Shown here: piece by piece, positions 1-9,188 of the stretch
Layout: each line of letters opens with the position of its first letter
How positions within the stretch are numbered: the stretch's first letter is position 1
Assembly (NCBI RefSeq): GCF_000685275.1
Contig: NZ_ARYK01000011.1
Span: forward strand, 1 to 64,000
From: Hyphomonas johnsonii MHS-2
Lineage (GTDB): Bacteria > Pseudomonadota > Alphaproteobacteria > Caulobacterales > Hyphomonadaceae
DNA: 64,000 nucleotides
Direction of reading: 5' to 3'
Translations under genes and position numbers: made by a program
The notes under the pieces: model-generated
Database searches by the model: none
What the model was told of the DNA's origin: nothing
What the model saw: the letters and a program-made list of their open reading frames with translations, nothing else

Positions 1-144
1 CCGGAATCGGGCCTGGCTCCAGGCGGGTCGGCCATTCTTATCGCTATGCGAACATTTACAGCGTTTGGGTAGCCTGCCGTCACATTCATTGGCAGCATAA
101 CGGTATACCAACTCGAGATAGCGGCCTTTGGAGGAGTTTGAGTA

Positions 145-1563
145 ATGGGTTTTGGCAACATGACGAGACGCGGCGCAATCGCAGGTGGATCTGCCGCTGG
201 GGCGCTTGCCCTGACAGGATTTACCACCGGGTCCGAACAGCTTGCTGCGAGTGCTGCGGCCCCGTCAGATCCGTCCGCTGACCGTGTGCTGGCAAAATAC
301 CGCGCGCCCGAAAAGTTGAGCCACATGTTTGAGGCGCCCAAGCTGCTGAACACTGAGCGCGCCTACGCCATCATGGACAAGTACGGCCTGGATGGTCTGG
401 TCGCCTCCGTTCCCCATAATATCCAATACCTGTCCAGCCATCTCGGGCCGATGACGATGATGGGGCGCTCGTTCTCTGTTTACGCCTTCTTTCCGCGCAA
501 CGAGTCTGCGCCACCTGCGCTCATCGTCCCGGGCAGCATGGTCTACCACCTGGATTATCGGCCGACCTGGATGCCGATCGAGGTCTATACTTTCCCGGGT
601 GGTTCCACCACGGGCAAGGCAGATCCCCTGCCGTCGCCCTGGGCGCGCAGACTGCGGCCGGAAACCTTCAATGATCGCGATCTCCTGCTCATGGCAATCT
701 ATGCCGAGTTCGAGGGACGAACCAGCGCGAGCCCGCTGAGCGGCCTGGCCAAGGCGCTTACGAATGCAGGCCTTGCCAAGGGAAAGATCGGTTTTGACGA
801 TCCCCGTGTCGGATCGTGGCTCAATCAGGAATTGCTGCCGGATGTTCAATCGGTCGATGCGCTCAATATCTTTCCCGAAATCCGCATGGTGAAGACGCCG
901 AATGAACTGACTCTCCTGCGCGAGGCTTCAGTGAAGAATGAGGAGGCGCTGCTTTATGCGATCCATAATTCGAACGTAGGCGACCGTCTTGATGATATCG
1001 AGCAGCACCACAATACCCGTTGGGGTGCGCTCGGCGGTGATTCCCTGTGGTGCGTTACAAACCAGAGCGGCCTGGCCTCCGGGCGGATCGCAAAGGATAC
1101 CGTCACAAAGATCGACAGCGTCGGGCAGTATGAGGGCTACAGGGGCGATGTCGGACGCACGGTCGTCTGGGGAACGCCGACAGATGAAGTTATCTTGCGT
1201 CTTGAGACAAACTCCAAGGCCCTTGCGACTGTTTATGATGCCATCCATCCAGGCATGACGTTTGCCGAATCGGGCAAGATCGTCGCGGACGTCTTTGCCG
1301 AGGCAGGCATTCCGGGTGTCGGTGGGCCACATCCTGTTGGCCTTCAGCACACAGACCAACCATGGTCGACCGGCGCGGACGATGTGAAGCGTCTCCACGA
1401 ATTGATGATTTTTGAAGAGAACATGGTTTTCACCATGGACGTTCCTTACCACGAGCCTGGTCTTGGAACATCGCATGTTGAAGACATGATGGTCGTGAAG
1501 GCGAATGGTGGGTGCGAGCCCCTGTCGTCCGGCGACACCAGTCTGATCGTAAGACCAGCCTAG
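145..1563 (+). CDS. Tat-exported M24 (creatinase/Xaa-Pro peptidase-like) family protein
   Basis: M24 metallopeptidase-fold protein of 472 aa, probably periplasmic. The N-terminus has a twin-arginine signal (TRRGAIAGGSAAGALALTGF, from about residue 7). The C-terminal pita-bread domain shows the family metal-ligand pattern: D324 and D335 (ID...GYRGDVGRT), a His in PHPVGLQHTD (396-403), then FTMDVPY and SHVEDMMVV (E446). The fourth ligand, normally Glu in TIEPG, aligns with D432, so the metal site may be altered. The start is supported by GAGGAG about 8 nt upstream. The next same-strand gene is a TonB receptor 150 bp away, which suggests processing of a peptide-like or creatine/proline-like substrate in the periplasm. 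The substrate is unknown. The family is clear, the peptidase activity only inferred. Confidence 0.85.
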   Translation: MGFGNMTRRGAIAGGSAAGALALTGFTTGSEQLAASAAAPSDPSADRVLAKYRAPEKLSHMFEAPKLLNTERAYAIMDKYGLDGLVASVPHNIQYLSSHLGPMTMMGRSFSVYAFFPRNESAPPALIVPGSMVYHLDYRPTWMPIEVYTFPGGSTTGKADPLPSPWARRLRPETFNDRDLLLMAIYAEFEGRTSASPLSGLAKALTNAGLAKGKIGFDDPRVGSWLNQELLPDVQSVDALNIFPEIRMVKTPNELTLLREASVKNEEALLYAIHNSNVGDRLDDIEQHHNTRWGALGGDSLWCVTNQSGLASGRIAKDTVTKIDSVGQYEGYRGDVGRTVVWGTPTDEVILRLETNSKALATVYDAIHPGMTFAESGKIVADVFAEAGIPGVGGPHPVGLQHTDQPWSTGADDVKRLHELMIFEENMVFTMDVPYHEPGLGTSHVEDMMVVKANGGCEPLSSGDTSLIVRPA

Positions 1564-1713
1564 TATCGAAGGCAGTCAATCGTCAGCAATTGCAGGTCTT
1601 TCCGAGGTGCCTCGGAGGGAAACGGGGAAGTGCGTCCGCCAGTGAGGAAAATACGGAATTTCACGGGCGCGCTAATCAAGAGAAACCAACATAACTCTAA
1701 CGGGGTTCGGACA

Positions 1714-4053
1714 ATGCAATACAAAGAAAGACTTCTCGTCGCGACACTTTTGACTTCTACCAGCCTGGCTGCATTTGCAGTCCCGGCCTGGTCGCAGGAC
1801 GCCGGAGCGTCTGGCGAAGAGGCCGTGGAGGGATCACGGAGACTGGAGAATGTCGTCGTGACAGCTCGCAAGGCCGAGGAATCGCTGATCGATATTCCAC
1901 TTGCTGTGACAGCCATTACGTCCGCCCAGATCGAAGCACGCGACATCGAGAATATCGATGATATTGCCGCTTACACGCCGGGCTTCTCCAACCAGAGCCA
2001 GTCTGTCGGCCGCAACGACCGCGGGTTCAAGCAGTTTGTCATCCGTGGCATCATTCCCAATTCCGGCCTGGCAACGCGCGCGGCCGCAACAATGTTCGTG
2101 GACGGCGCGCCTGTGAGCGGCGGCAATATTTCCGGAATCTCGGACATCGAGCGTATTGAAGTTGTCAAAGGGCCGCAGAGTGCCTTCTTCGGGCGCGCCA
2201 CCTTTGCCGGGGCAATCAACCTGGTGACGCGAACGCCGTCATTTACGTACCAGGGCAAGGCGTCCGTCGATTACTCGAGCTTCAACACTGTTGACACGAC
2301 GGCAACCATCGAGGGCCCCCTGGTCGAGGACAAGCTGGCATTCCGCCTGAATGGCCGGTTTTACAATACCGAAGGGGCGTTCTCCAATTACGGCAATCCG
2401 GGCGACCGGCTTGGCGCCCGCTCGACGGAGTCGATTAGTGGGACGCTTTACGCCACGCCAACGCCGCAACTCACAGCCCGGCTTTTCGCAACGGCCTTTA
2501 CCGATAGCGACGGATCAGCTGCAAACGGACAGTTCGGGAGTGCCCAGCATAACTGCTTTACGGGAACCGTGGACTATTTTTGCGGCGAGCTCGGAACGGT
2601 GCCGTTCACCTCTATCCGGCGTGAAGATGACATTCGCCCGGCCGCATACGACCTGATGAAGAATGGCACGACGCTGCATGGCGGGAACTTCATTGACCAT
2701 CTCGGGCTCGAGCGTGAGGCCAAGCAGGTCCGTTTCCTGGCCGACTATGATTTCGAGAGCGGTTACACGCTGAGCGGTATCGCCGCCTACAGTGACAACA
2801 AGTGGGCCTTCCTCCAGACCCCGGCCCACTTCGACCCCACGGCATTTCCCAAGGCCGGCCTCTTCGGCGATGAATACAACCTGGTGCTTGGCAACACGCG
2901 GGATGAAGACATGACGCTGGAGGTCCGGTTGACGTCGCCCCAGGATCAGGCGCTTCGGTGGACTGCCGGCATCAATTACGTTGACGCCGAGACGAACAAC
3001 CTCACGCCAGGCGTGATTTCCATCGGCTACCGCATCCTGTCGCAGCACACGGTCAATTCGAACCAGACGACCGGTTATTTCGGCTCTGTTGCATATGACT
3101 TTTCAGACAGACTGACAGTGACGGCGGAAGGCCGCTACCAGGTTGATGACGTGTATCAGCAAACACGGTCGGGCGACTTTCCCGAATATGCGGAGAAGTA
3201 CGAGTCCTTCACGCCGCGCCTGATTGCAGAATACAAGCCGACCGACGAGACGACACTCTATGCGTCTTATTCCGAAGGCCGGCGGCCAGGCGAATTCAAT
3301 ACGCGCTACTTCGCTTTCTCTCCCGAGATCCAGGCTCAGCTGTCGTCCCAGACGGCTGTGTACCCGGCCGTCCCTGAAGATGAGCTTGAAATGTACGAAG
3401 TGGGCTTCAAAGGCACCGCCTTCGACAACCGGGCACGCTTCACATTGGCAGCCTATATGGGCGAATGGTCCAACCGGCACATTCCGCAATACCTGTTCTA
3501 TGAAGAAGACGGTGATCGTATCGACGTCCAGTTGACGGCGCCCGACGGTATCGTGGATCTGAAGGGTATCGAGCTGGAAGGCGCGTTCCAGGCGTCAGAT
3601 GAGTGGATGCTAGAGGGCACATTCAACGTGGCTGATACAGAGATTGTGCGGACGATTTGTGCTGAATGCCAGATCATTACCGGCGATCTGTCTCCGGAAG
3701 GCACACAGCTTCCATACTATCCGAAATATTCCGGAACGTTCGCTGCGACGTACGAACGGCCGGTCTGGAATGGTGAGTATAACGGCTTTGCCCGCATGGA
3801 TTACATCTATACCGGACGCCAGTATGCGACAGAATCAAATCTCGCCTGGGTTGGAGATTCCCATGTCGTCAACCTGCGCGTGGGTGTCGACACGGGAAAG
3901 TACCGTGTGGAAGTTTACGGCACCAACCTGCTTGATGATGATACGCCTGTCAGTCTGGCCCGGGGAACGGAGCCTGTGACAAACCTCCAGGCGATCACTG
4001 TTTCCCTGCGCAATCCGCCGACGGTCGGTATCCGTGGTTCGGTCAACTTCTGA
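1714..4053 (+). CDS. TonB-dependent receptor (outer membrane)
   Basis: Outer-membrane active-transport barrel of 779 aa. It begins with a Sec signal peptide (MQYKERLLVATLLTSTSLAA...AWSQ), followed by a TonB-box-like segment VVVTARKAEESL and the plug domain, with GPQSAFFGRATFAGAINLVTR as the plug end typical of the family. The strand-rich barrel ends in ...GIRGSVNF with a terminal Phe, as expected for BAM substrates. An in-frame ATG-like extension back to 1630 exists, but the signal peptide starts at 1714. The MetXxx plug style (sphingomonad/caulobacter class) is often linked to uptake of aromatic or other hydrophobic compounds. A strong terminator follows, then a symporter pair, so this gene probably supplies the outer-membrane step for the inner-membrane symporter. 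Ligand unknown. Confidence 0.93.
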   Translation: MQYKERLLVATLLTSTSLAAFAVPAWSQDAGASGEEAVEGSRRLENVVVTARKAEESLIDIPLAVTAITSAQIEARDIENIDDIAAYTPGFSNQSQSVGRNDRGFKQFVIRGIIPNSGLATRAAATMFVDGAPVSGGNISGISDIERIEVVKGPQSAFFGRATFAGAINLVTRTPSFTYQGKASVDYSSFNTVDTTATIEGPLVEDKLAFRLNGRFYNTEGAFSNYGNPGDRLGARSTESISGTLYATPTPQLTARLFATAFTDSDGSAANGQFGSAQHNCFTGTVDYFCGELGTVPFTSIRREDDIRPAAYDLMKNGTTLHGGNFIDHLGLEREAKQVRFLADYDFESGYTLSGIAAYSDNKWAFLQTPAHFDPTAFPKAGLFGDEYNLVLGNTRDEDMTLEVRLTSPQDQALRWTAGINYVDAETNNLTPGVISIGYRILSQHTVNSNQTTGYFGSVAYDFSDRLTVTAEGRYQVDDVYQQTRSGDFPEYAEKYESFTPRLIAEYKPTDETTLYASYSEGRRPGEFNTRYFAFSPEIQAQLSSQTAVYPAVPEDELEMYEVGFKGTAFDNRARFTLAAYMGEWSNRHIPQYLFYEEDGDRIDVQLTAPDGIVDLKGIELEGAFQASDEWMLEGTFNVADTEIVRTICAECQIITGDLSPEGTQLPYYPKYSGTFAATYERPVWNGEYNGFARMDYIYTGRQYATESNLAWVGDSHVVNLRVGVDTGKYRVEVYGTNLLDDDTPVSLARGTEPVTNLQAITVSLRNPPTVGIRGSVNF

Positions 4054-4066
4054 GCCATTTGACAAG

Positions 4067-4100
4067 AGGGCGCGGCTGACTTCAGCTGCGCCCTTTTCTT
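4067..4100 (+). terminator. Intrinsic terminator after the TonB receptor
   Basis: Stem AGGGCGCGGCTG (4067-4078) pairs with CAGCTGCGCCCT (4083-4094), 12 bp including one G-U pair, with a 4-nt loop and the tail TTTTCTT. It begins 14 nt after the receptor stop codon and ends only 23 nt before the next gene on the same strand. It therefore more likely lowers read-through than isolates two operons. Confidence 0.85.
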
Positions 4101-4122
4101 GCTTTTACCGGGGTGCATTTTG

Positions 4123-4410
4123 ATGAACGATGACGAAGCTGATGGCACGCGCGATGCCATCCGACGTGGTGCGCCACTCGATTTCGCGATCATGGGTGCA
4201 ATTGGCGGCCTCTACATGGCTTTCATGCTGGCATGCGTCTGGGCGCCGGAATGGCTTGGCTCGCGTACGGCTTTCACCGGTCCGCTTTCAGTTGGTCTTG
4301 TGCTGGGCCTCGGCCTGGTCGTCATCATTGTATTCTCCGCGATCGGGTATGACATGCTTCGCCGCAGGCAGGAGAAGGACGTGAAGCGCGCGTCGGAGCC
4401 GGGCGCATGA
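4123..4410 (+). CDS. DUF485 family small membrane protein
   Basis: Small inner-membrane protein of 95 aa with two predicted helices (FAIMGAIGGLYMAFMLACVWA and PLSVGLVLGLGLVVIIVFSAIG) and a basic C-terminus (DMLRRRQEKDVKRA). It matches the DUF485/YjcH layout: a short protein encoded directly before an ActP-type sodium/solute symporter. The stop overlaps the start of that symporter (ATGA), so the two are translationally coupled and probably form one transporter unit. An upstream in-frame start at 4099 would fall inside the terminator tail, so the ATG at 4123 is chosen, although its ribosome binding site is weak. Confidence 0.8.
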   Translation: MNDDEADGTRDAIRRGAPLDFAIMGAIGGLYMAFMLACVWAPEWLGSRTAFTGPLSVGLVLGLGLVVIIVFSAIGYDMLRRRQEKDVKRASEPGA

Positions 4411-5912
4411 ACGTCACAGCCTTTGTCATATTCCTCGCTTTCGTTGTCGTGACCTTGGGCATCACGACCTGGGCATCCCGTCGAAGCAGCTCACGCAGTG
4501 ATTTTTATACTGCGGGCGGAAATATCACCGGCTTCCAGAACGGCCTCGCATTTTCCGGGGATTTCCTCTCTGCAGCAGCTTTGCTCGGCGTGGCCGGCCT
4601 TTACTATCAGGCCGGTATGGATGGGCTGATCTATGGTCTGGGAGCGCTCATTGGCTGGCCGGCCTTGCTCTTCCTGTTTGCCGACCGGTTGAGGAAACTG
4701 GGGCGCTTTACGCTGACCGACGTCCTCTCGTCTCAACTGTCAGATCCTGGCGTTCGTATCTTCGCGTCAGTGGCCAACCTGATCGTGCTCCTTTTCTACA
4801 TGGTGTCCCAGGTGGTTGCGGCGGGCCTGCTCGTTGACCTGTTGCTGGGCATCGATTTCACGATTTCGGCCCTCCTGGTGGGTGCGTTGATGATCTGTTA
4901 CGTCGTGTTCGGCGGCATGGTTGCGACCACATGGGTCCAGATCACCAAGGCAGCGCTGCTCATCTTTGCCGCCTTCCTTCTCGGGTTTCTCGTGCTTCTT
5001 CGCTTTGACTTTGATATCCAGTCGATATTCACGATGGCAATGGACAAGCACCCGGCGGGCGAGAAGATCATGGCACCGGGCGGCCTGGTAACAGGGACGG
5101 GGGCGGCGATCTCACTTGGCCTGACCCTCATGTTCGGGCCTGCAGGGCTTCCCCACATCCTCATGCGCTTCTTCACTGTCCCCAATGCGGCAGAGGCGCG
5201 CAAGTCTGCCCTGATTGCCATCCTGATCATTGGCAGCTTCTGCTTCCTGATGATCATCATCGGGTTCGGCGCGATAGCGCTATTGTCAGGAGACCCGGCA
5301 TTCCTGGATGAGACCGGCAACATGGTGGGGGGCGGCAATATGGTGGCATTGCACCTGGCCGATGCCCTCGGGGGGAACCTGATGCTGGGCTTTGTGTCGG
5401 CTGTGGCATTTGCGACCATTCTGGCGGTTGTGGCAGGCATTACGCTTGCTGCTGCGGCGACCATTTCACACGACATCTATTCGACACTGGTGAAAAAGGG
5501 GGCTCAGACGGAAGCAGAAGAGCTTCGCGTCTCGCGCTGGGCAGCAGTTGGGTTCGGGGTCGTGAGCATCGCTCTCAGCCTCGCCTTCCAGCACGAGAAT
5601 GTGACGTTCCTGTCCGTATTCGCATTCGCCATCGCAGCCAGTGCCACCTTCCCCATCCTGTTGCTTTGCCTGTTCTGGAAGGGCCTGACGGGACCAGGCG
5701 CGGTATGGGGAGGTGTTGCAGGACTTCTGACGGCGCTCATCCTGCTGATCCTCGGTCCCTCGATCTGGGTGTCGGTCCTTGGACATGACACGCCGGTGTT
5801 TCCCTACCAGTACCCAACCATCGTTGCGATGCCGACGACTTTCGTCGTTGCTTTCATTGTCTCGATGATCGGGCGCTCCCAGGCAGTGCCCGGGCAGGCT
5901 GAAACGATCTGA
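4407..5912 (+). CDS. Sodium:solute symporter, ActP-like (SSS family)
   Basis: Inner-membrane cation/organic-acid symporter of 501 aa with about 13 hydrophobic helices. It carries the SSS-family opening (SDFYTAGGNITGFQNGLAFSG) and the segment FSGDFLSAAALLGVAGLYYQ seen in acetate permease ActP and relatives. DUF485 is encoded directly upstream with an ATGA overlap, the same arrangement as yjcH-actP. Substrates of this family are short monocarboxylates such as acetate, propionate or pyruvate; the one used here cannot be read from the sequence. Together with the TonB receptor and the downstream monooxygenase it suggests import of a small organic acid or of a breakdown product. Confidence 0.88.
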   Translation: MNVTAFVIFLAFVVVTLGITTWASRRSSSRSDFYTAGGNITGFQNGLAFSGDFLSAAALLGVAGLYYQAGMDGLIYGLGALIGWPALLFLFADRLRKLGRFTLTDVLSSQLSDPGVRIFASVANLIVLLFYMVSQVVAAGLLVDLLLGIDFTISALLVGALMICYVVFGGMVATTWVQITKAALLIFAAFLLGFLVLLRFDFDIQSIFTMAMDKHPAGEKIMAPGGLVTGTGAAISLGLTLMFGPAGLPHILMRFFTVPNAAEARKSALIAILIIGSFCFLMIIIGFGAIALLSGDPAFLDETGNMVGGGNMVALHLADALGGNLMLGFVSAVAFATILAVVAGITLAAAATISHDIYSTLVKKGAQTEAEELRVSRWAAVGFGVVSIALSLAFQHENVTFLSVFAFAIAASATFPILLLCLFWKGLTGPGAVWGGVAGLLTALILLILGPSIWVSVLGHDTPVFPYQYPTIVAMPTTFVVAFIVSMIGRSQAVPGQAETI

Positions 5913-6062
5913 AGGCCGTATTTGGGCCACCGGCGGGTGGCAGGGAGCTGCAGCGCAGCCTCGCGCTGTCGCTGGGCGAGCAATCCGGGATTACGTCACG
6001 CATGCCCTGCGGATTGATGGCACGTTCGCCTCGGACATTGGATCAGGAGCGGAGACATCATC

Positions 6063-6350
6063 ATGCCAGCCTTCATTGTTGCGACTGTCGAGATACAGGA
6101 TCTGGACAAGTTCAAAGCCTATGCCACGACGATTGCTGGGCTTGCCGAGCAGTATGGCGGCGAATCTGTCGTCAAGGGAGCAGCGATCGACGTGCTGGAG
6201 GGGAGCGCGCCAGCAGGTGAACGGATCGTGGTCACCCGCTTTCCGGATGAAGCGTCCGCCCGCGCCTATATTGCCGACCCTGTCTATGCCGACGGCAAGG
6301 CGAGGCGCGCTGGCGCGGCCACTGTGTGCATGCGGCTCGTCGTAACCTGA
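6063..6350 (+). CDS. DUF1330 domain protein
   Basis: Soluble protein of 95 aa with the dimeric alpha-beta-barrel (ferredoxin-like) fold of DUF1330. Hallmarks are the opening PAFIVATVEIQDLDKFKAYA, the central GGESVVKGAAIDVLEG, and FPDEASARAYIADPVY, the usual F-D...A..w..s..Y block. Members often sit beside catabolic oxidoreductases, as here, 52 bp before a flavin monooxygenase. Their biochemical role is undefined. The start ATG at 6063 is preceded by GGAGCGGAGA about 8 nt upstream. The 150 bp before it show no further gene. Confidence 0.8.
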   Translation: MPAFIVATVEIQDLDKFKAYATTIAGLAEQYGGESVVKGAAIDVLEGSAPAGERIVVTRFPDEASARAYIADPVYADGKARRAGAATVCMRLVVT

Positions 6351-6402
6351 TCTCACGCCACCGGCGGCGGACAGGGTGAGATCAAAGGGAAGGAGAAGCC
6401 TG

Positions 6403-7599
6403 GTGAAAAAATCTGCGCAAGTGTTGGTCATAGGCGCTGGACCTGTCGGAACGGTCGCCGCCTACAAGCTGGCTGAAAGCGGCATCGACGTGATGCTCGT
6501 GGAGGCAAATCCGGACTGCCCTGAGGATCTGCGCGCATCGACGCTGCATCCTCCCACCCTGGAAATGCTGGAGGCCATGGGCATCTTTCAGGAGATCGAC
6601 GCGATGGGGCTTCGCGCCCCAGTCTATCAGTACAGGGACAGGAAATCCGGAGAGACCTTCGAGTTTGATCTGGGGGAATTGTCCGACCTGACCCCCTTTC
6701 CCTTCCGGATGCAATGCGAGCAGTTCAAGTTGAGTCGCCTTCTTGCGGGCCGCCTTGCCGCACATCCTCGCGCACAGGTCCGGTTTGGTGAGCATGTCGT
6801 GTCCATGGAACAGGATGATGATGGCGTGACAGTCAATGTGGAAACACAAGGCGGGGAGGCTGCCTACCGTGTGGAATACGTGATCGGGTGTGACGGGGCC
6901 GGATCGGTTGCGCGCAAGCAGATCGGTATTGGTTTCGGCGGCTTCACCTATCCAGAGAAATTCGTGACTTACAGCACGACAGCGCCCCTGGAATCATATC
7001 TTCCCGGACTTGCGCAGGTCAATTATGTCGCCGATCCCGACGAATGGATGGTGCTTTTGCGGGTGCCGTCAGTGTGGCGTGTGCTTGTGCCGGCGCCGGA
7101 TGCAGACGACCAGTCACTCGTCTCCGACGCGCGTACCAGCGACGTGTTCGAACGCCTCACGGGGGACGGATCGATACGGACCGAGCATCGTACCATCTAC
7201 AATGTCCACCAGCGTGTGGCGGAGCAATATTTCCGGGGACGGGTCATTCTCGCTGGCGATGCGGCGCATCTCAACAACCCCCTTGGGGGATTCGGAATGA
7301 ACTCGGGAATCCATGATGCATGGAACCTCTGCGAGAAGCTGACCTCTGTGTTGCTTGCGAATGCTGAGGCGCCGGCGCTGCTGGCACAATACGAACGGCA
7401 GAGACGCAGTGTCATGCTGTCTTTTGTCCAGGAACAGACCATCCGGAACAAGCGCCAGCTTGAAAACAAGGACCCTGAAGCGCGCAAGGCTTATGTCAAC
7501 GATCTGCGCGCCATCCTGCTCGATGACGAGCGCCGCCGGGCATATCTCAAGGGACAGTCCATGATCACCAGTTACGGTCAGGAACGGGCTATCGCCTGA
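6403..7599 (+). CDS. FAD-dependent monooxygenase (PheA/TfdB/MhpA-type)
   Basis: Class A flavoprotein hydroxylase of 398 aa. Visible signatures are the dinucleotide-binding GAGPVGTVAAYKLAE near the N-terminus, a DG motif (VIGCDGAGSVARKQIG) and the FAD-ribityl GD motif (GDAAHLNNPLGGFGMNSGIHDA). The chosen start is the GTG at 6403, because AAGGAGA lies about 7 nt upstream and the Rossmann strand starts at once. The family hydroxylates aromatic or heteroaromatic acids with NAD(P)H and O2. It faces, tail to tail, the amidase/isomerase operon at 7642-10837, so it may provide the ring hydroxylation that feeds that operon. Its particular substrate is unknown. Confidence 0.85.
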   Translation: MKKSAQVLVIGAGPVGTVAAYKLAESGIDVMLVEANPDCPEDLRASTLHPPTLEMLEAMGIFQEIDAMGLRAPVYQYRDRKSGETFEFDLGELSDLTPFPFRMQCEQFKLSRLLAGRLAAHPRAQVRFGEHVVSMEQDDDGVTVNVETQGGEAAYRVEYVIGCDGAGSVARKQIGIGFGGFTYPEKFVTYSTTAPLESYLPGLAQVNYVADPDEWMVLLRVPSVWRVLVPAPDADDQSLVSDARTSDVFERLTGDGSIRTEHRTIYNVHQRVAEQYFRGRVILAGDAAHLNNPLGGFGMNSGIHDAWNLCEKLTSVLLANAEAPALLAQYERQRRSVMLSFVQEQTIRNKRQLENKDPEARKAYVNDLRAILLDDERRRAYLKGQSMITSYGQERAIA

Positions 7600-7641
7600 A
7601 GGCGCGCGCGAGGCGCGGCGGACACGAAATCTGATCTAGAG

Positions 7642-8280
7642 CTAGGATGCCGATCGCGCCGCCAGGACGCCGATCGCCCATTCCAGACTGACAACTTCTG
7701 CATACTTGGCATGAAGATCAAACAGGTTCGAATTGTGTGGGGCCTCGTGGCGATCACCGCAGGCTTCCTGGACGACAAAAGGGGCGAAGCCGTGCTGGAG
7801 CGCATCCAGCGCGCTCGCGCGAACACATCCGGATGTCGAAAAGCCTGCGATAAGGACAGTATCGACCTTCAGGGCCGACAATGTACTGGCCAGGCTCGTC
7901 CCGAAAAACGCAGACGCATATTGCTTCATCAACACGATGTCATTCGGGCCCGGTGCGAGTTCGTCCGGGAATCTGCCGAACGGGGATCCGGCCTCGAAGT
8001 GACGCAGGGCAGGTACCTTCTTGAAAAAGAGGCCCCCGTCCACGCCACCCGCCTGATAGTGGACGCCCGAAAGCACGACGGGAATACCCGCAGCGACAGA
8101 GGCGGCACGCAGGTGAACGGCAGCCTTGAGCGCAGTGTGTGCGCTGTCCCCGGCGTACAGGGGGCAGGCCGGATCCAGATAGGCCATTACCATGTCGACG
8201 ATCACCAGCGCAGGCCGGGTGCCAAAAGCGAGATGACCGGAAAAGCCTGCGTGTTCGTAGTCGGAATCAAGCTCGGTCAT
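7642..8280 (-). CDS. Isochorismatase-like cysteine hydrolase (amidase)
   Basis: Cysteine hydrolase of 212 aa with the full isochorismatase-fold triad visible: D29 (LVIVDMVMAY), K119 (IVLMKQYASAFFGT) and C152 (IAGFSTSGCVRASALDA). Family members with this triad hydrolyse C-N bonds in N-carbamoylsarcosine, nicotinamide, maleamate, ureidoacrylate or half-amides. It is the last gene of a four-gene minus-strand operon; its start overlaps the stop of the lyase-like gene by 4 nt (ATGA). With a maleate-isomerase-like enzyme and an imidase-like deacetylase in the same operon, a maleamate or similar half-amide is a reasonable substrate. That assignment is inference from context. Confidence 0.85.
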   Translation of the reverse strand: MTELDSDYEHAGFSGHLAFGTRPALVIVDMVMAYLDPACPLYAGDSAHTALKAAVHLRAASVAAGIPVVLSGVHYQAGGVDGGLFFKKVPALRHFEAGSPFGRFPDELAPGPNDIVLMKQYASAFFGTSLASTLSALKVDTVLIAGFSTSGCVRASALDALQHGFAPFVVQEACGDRHEAPHNSNLFDLHAKYAEVVSLEWAIGVLAARSAS

Positions 8281-9188
8281 GTTTCAGCCTCATATCTTGC
8301 ACCTAGTGCGTCGTATTCTTCGAGGCCGAGCTGCTCGTTGAGTTCATGCAGGGACATAATCGTGCCGGACAGAGATGTTGTCTCGCCGGTTTCGCCGAGA
8401 TGTTGCAGGGAGCGTGTGCCGGATTGCACCATGCCGCCCAGAATAATCAACGGATGGAGGGCAAGCGCGATACCAAACCCGGACAGCTCATCGCGTGTGG
8501 ATACCGGGCTTCCAGTGCCATCCACCAGGTTGTGGATGGTTGGCACCCTGGCGGCCAGGCGGTCCCCGATCATGGCCAGCTCCGTGATCGAACGCGGCCC
8601 TTCGACAAAGATGAGATCGGCGCCTGCTTCGAGATAGGCATCTGCGCGGTCGAGCGCGCCGTGAATGCCCTCAATCGCAAGTGCGTCTGTTCGCGCCGAG
8701 ATCAGGGTTGTTTCGCTCTTGCGGGCATCCACGCACGCTTCAATTTTCGCGGCCGCCTCCCGGACGGGAATGACTGACTTTCCGGAAAGGTGTCCGCAGC
8801 GCTTCGGGTAGGTCTGGTCCTCGATCTGGATCGCCGTTGCGCCGGCCGATTCGAGCGACCGGACAGCACGCCGGGCATGGATGGCGTTTCCGAAACCGGT
8901 ATCTGCATCCACGATCAACATCGCGCCCGTGGCGTCCGCAATGCGCGCGGTCGCGTCCACCAGCGTGGCGAGATCGAGAAACCCGAGATCGGGCAGCCCC
9001 ATGCGCGACATTGTAAGCGCAGCGCCAGACAGGAACTGGACATCGAATCCGGCCCGGCTGGCCAGGGTGGAGGACAAGCCATCCCACACGCCCGGAACAG
9101 ACAAGCAGCCCTTTGCGGCCGCGGCGCGGTTGGCGAGGTATGCCTTGAGGGTCACCTGTCCTGACCGGGTATGTGTGTCTCGTGGCAT
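8277..9188 (-). CDS. Isocitrate lyase/PEP mutase superfamily enzyme
   Basis: TIM-barrel C-C or P-C bond lyase of 303 aa. It has the superfamily opening (CLSVPGVWDGLSSTLASRAGFD), the Mg-binding block DADTGFGN (94-101) and the mobile-loop signature PKRCGH (128-133) of the methylisocitrate lyase, oxaloacetate decarboxylase and dimethylmalate lyase group. In the operon it lies between the polysaccharide-deacetylase-like gene, overlapping its end by 36 nt, and the isochorismatase-like gene (ATGA). It probably cleaves or decarboxylates the dicarboxylic or 2-hydroxy acid formed by its neighbours. Which reaction it performs is not resolved by the motifs. Confidence 0.85.
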   Translation of the reverse strand: MPRDTHTRSGQVTLKAYLANRAAAAKGCLSVPGVWDGLSSTLASRAGFDVQFLSGAALTMSRMGLPDLGFLDLATLVDATARIADATGAMLIVDADTGFGNAIHARRAVRSLESAGATAIQIEDQTYPKRCGHLSGKSVIPVREAAAKIEACVDARKSETTLISARTDALAIEGIHGALDRADAYLEAGADLIFVEGPRSITELAMIGDRLAARVPTIHNLVDGTGSPVSTRDELSGFGIALALHPLIILGGMVQSGTRSLQHLGETGETTSLSGTIMSLHELNEQLGLEEYDALGARYEAET

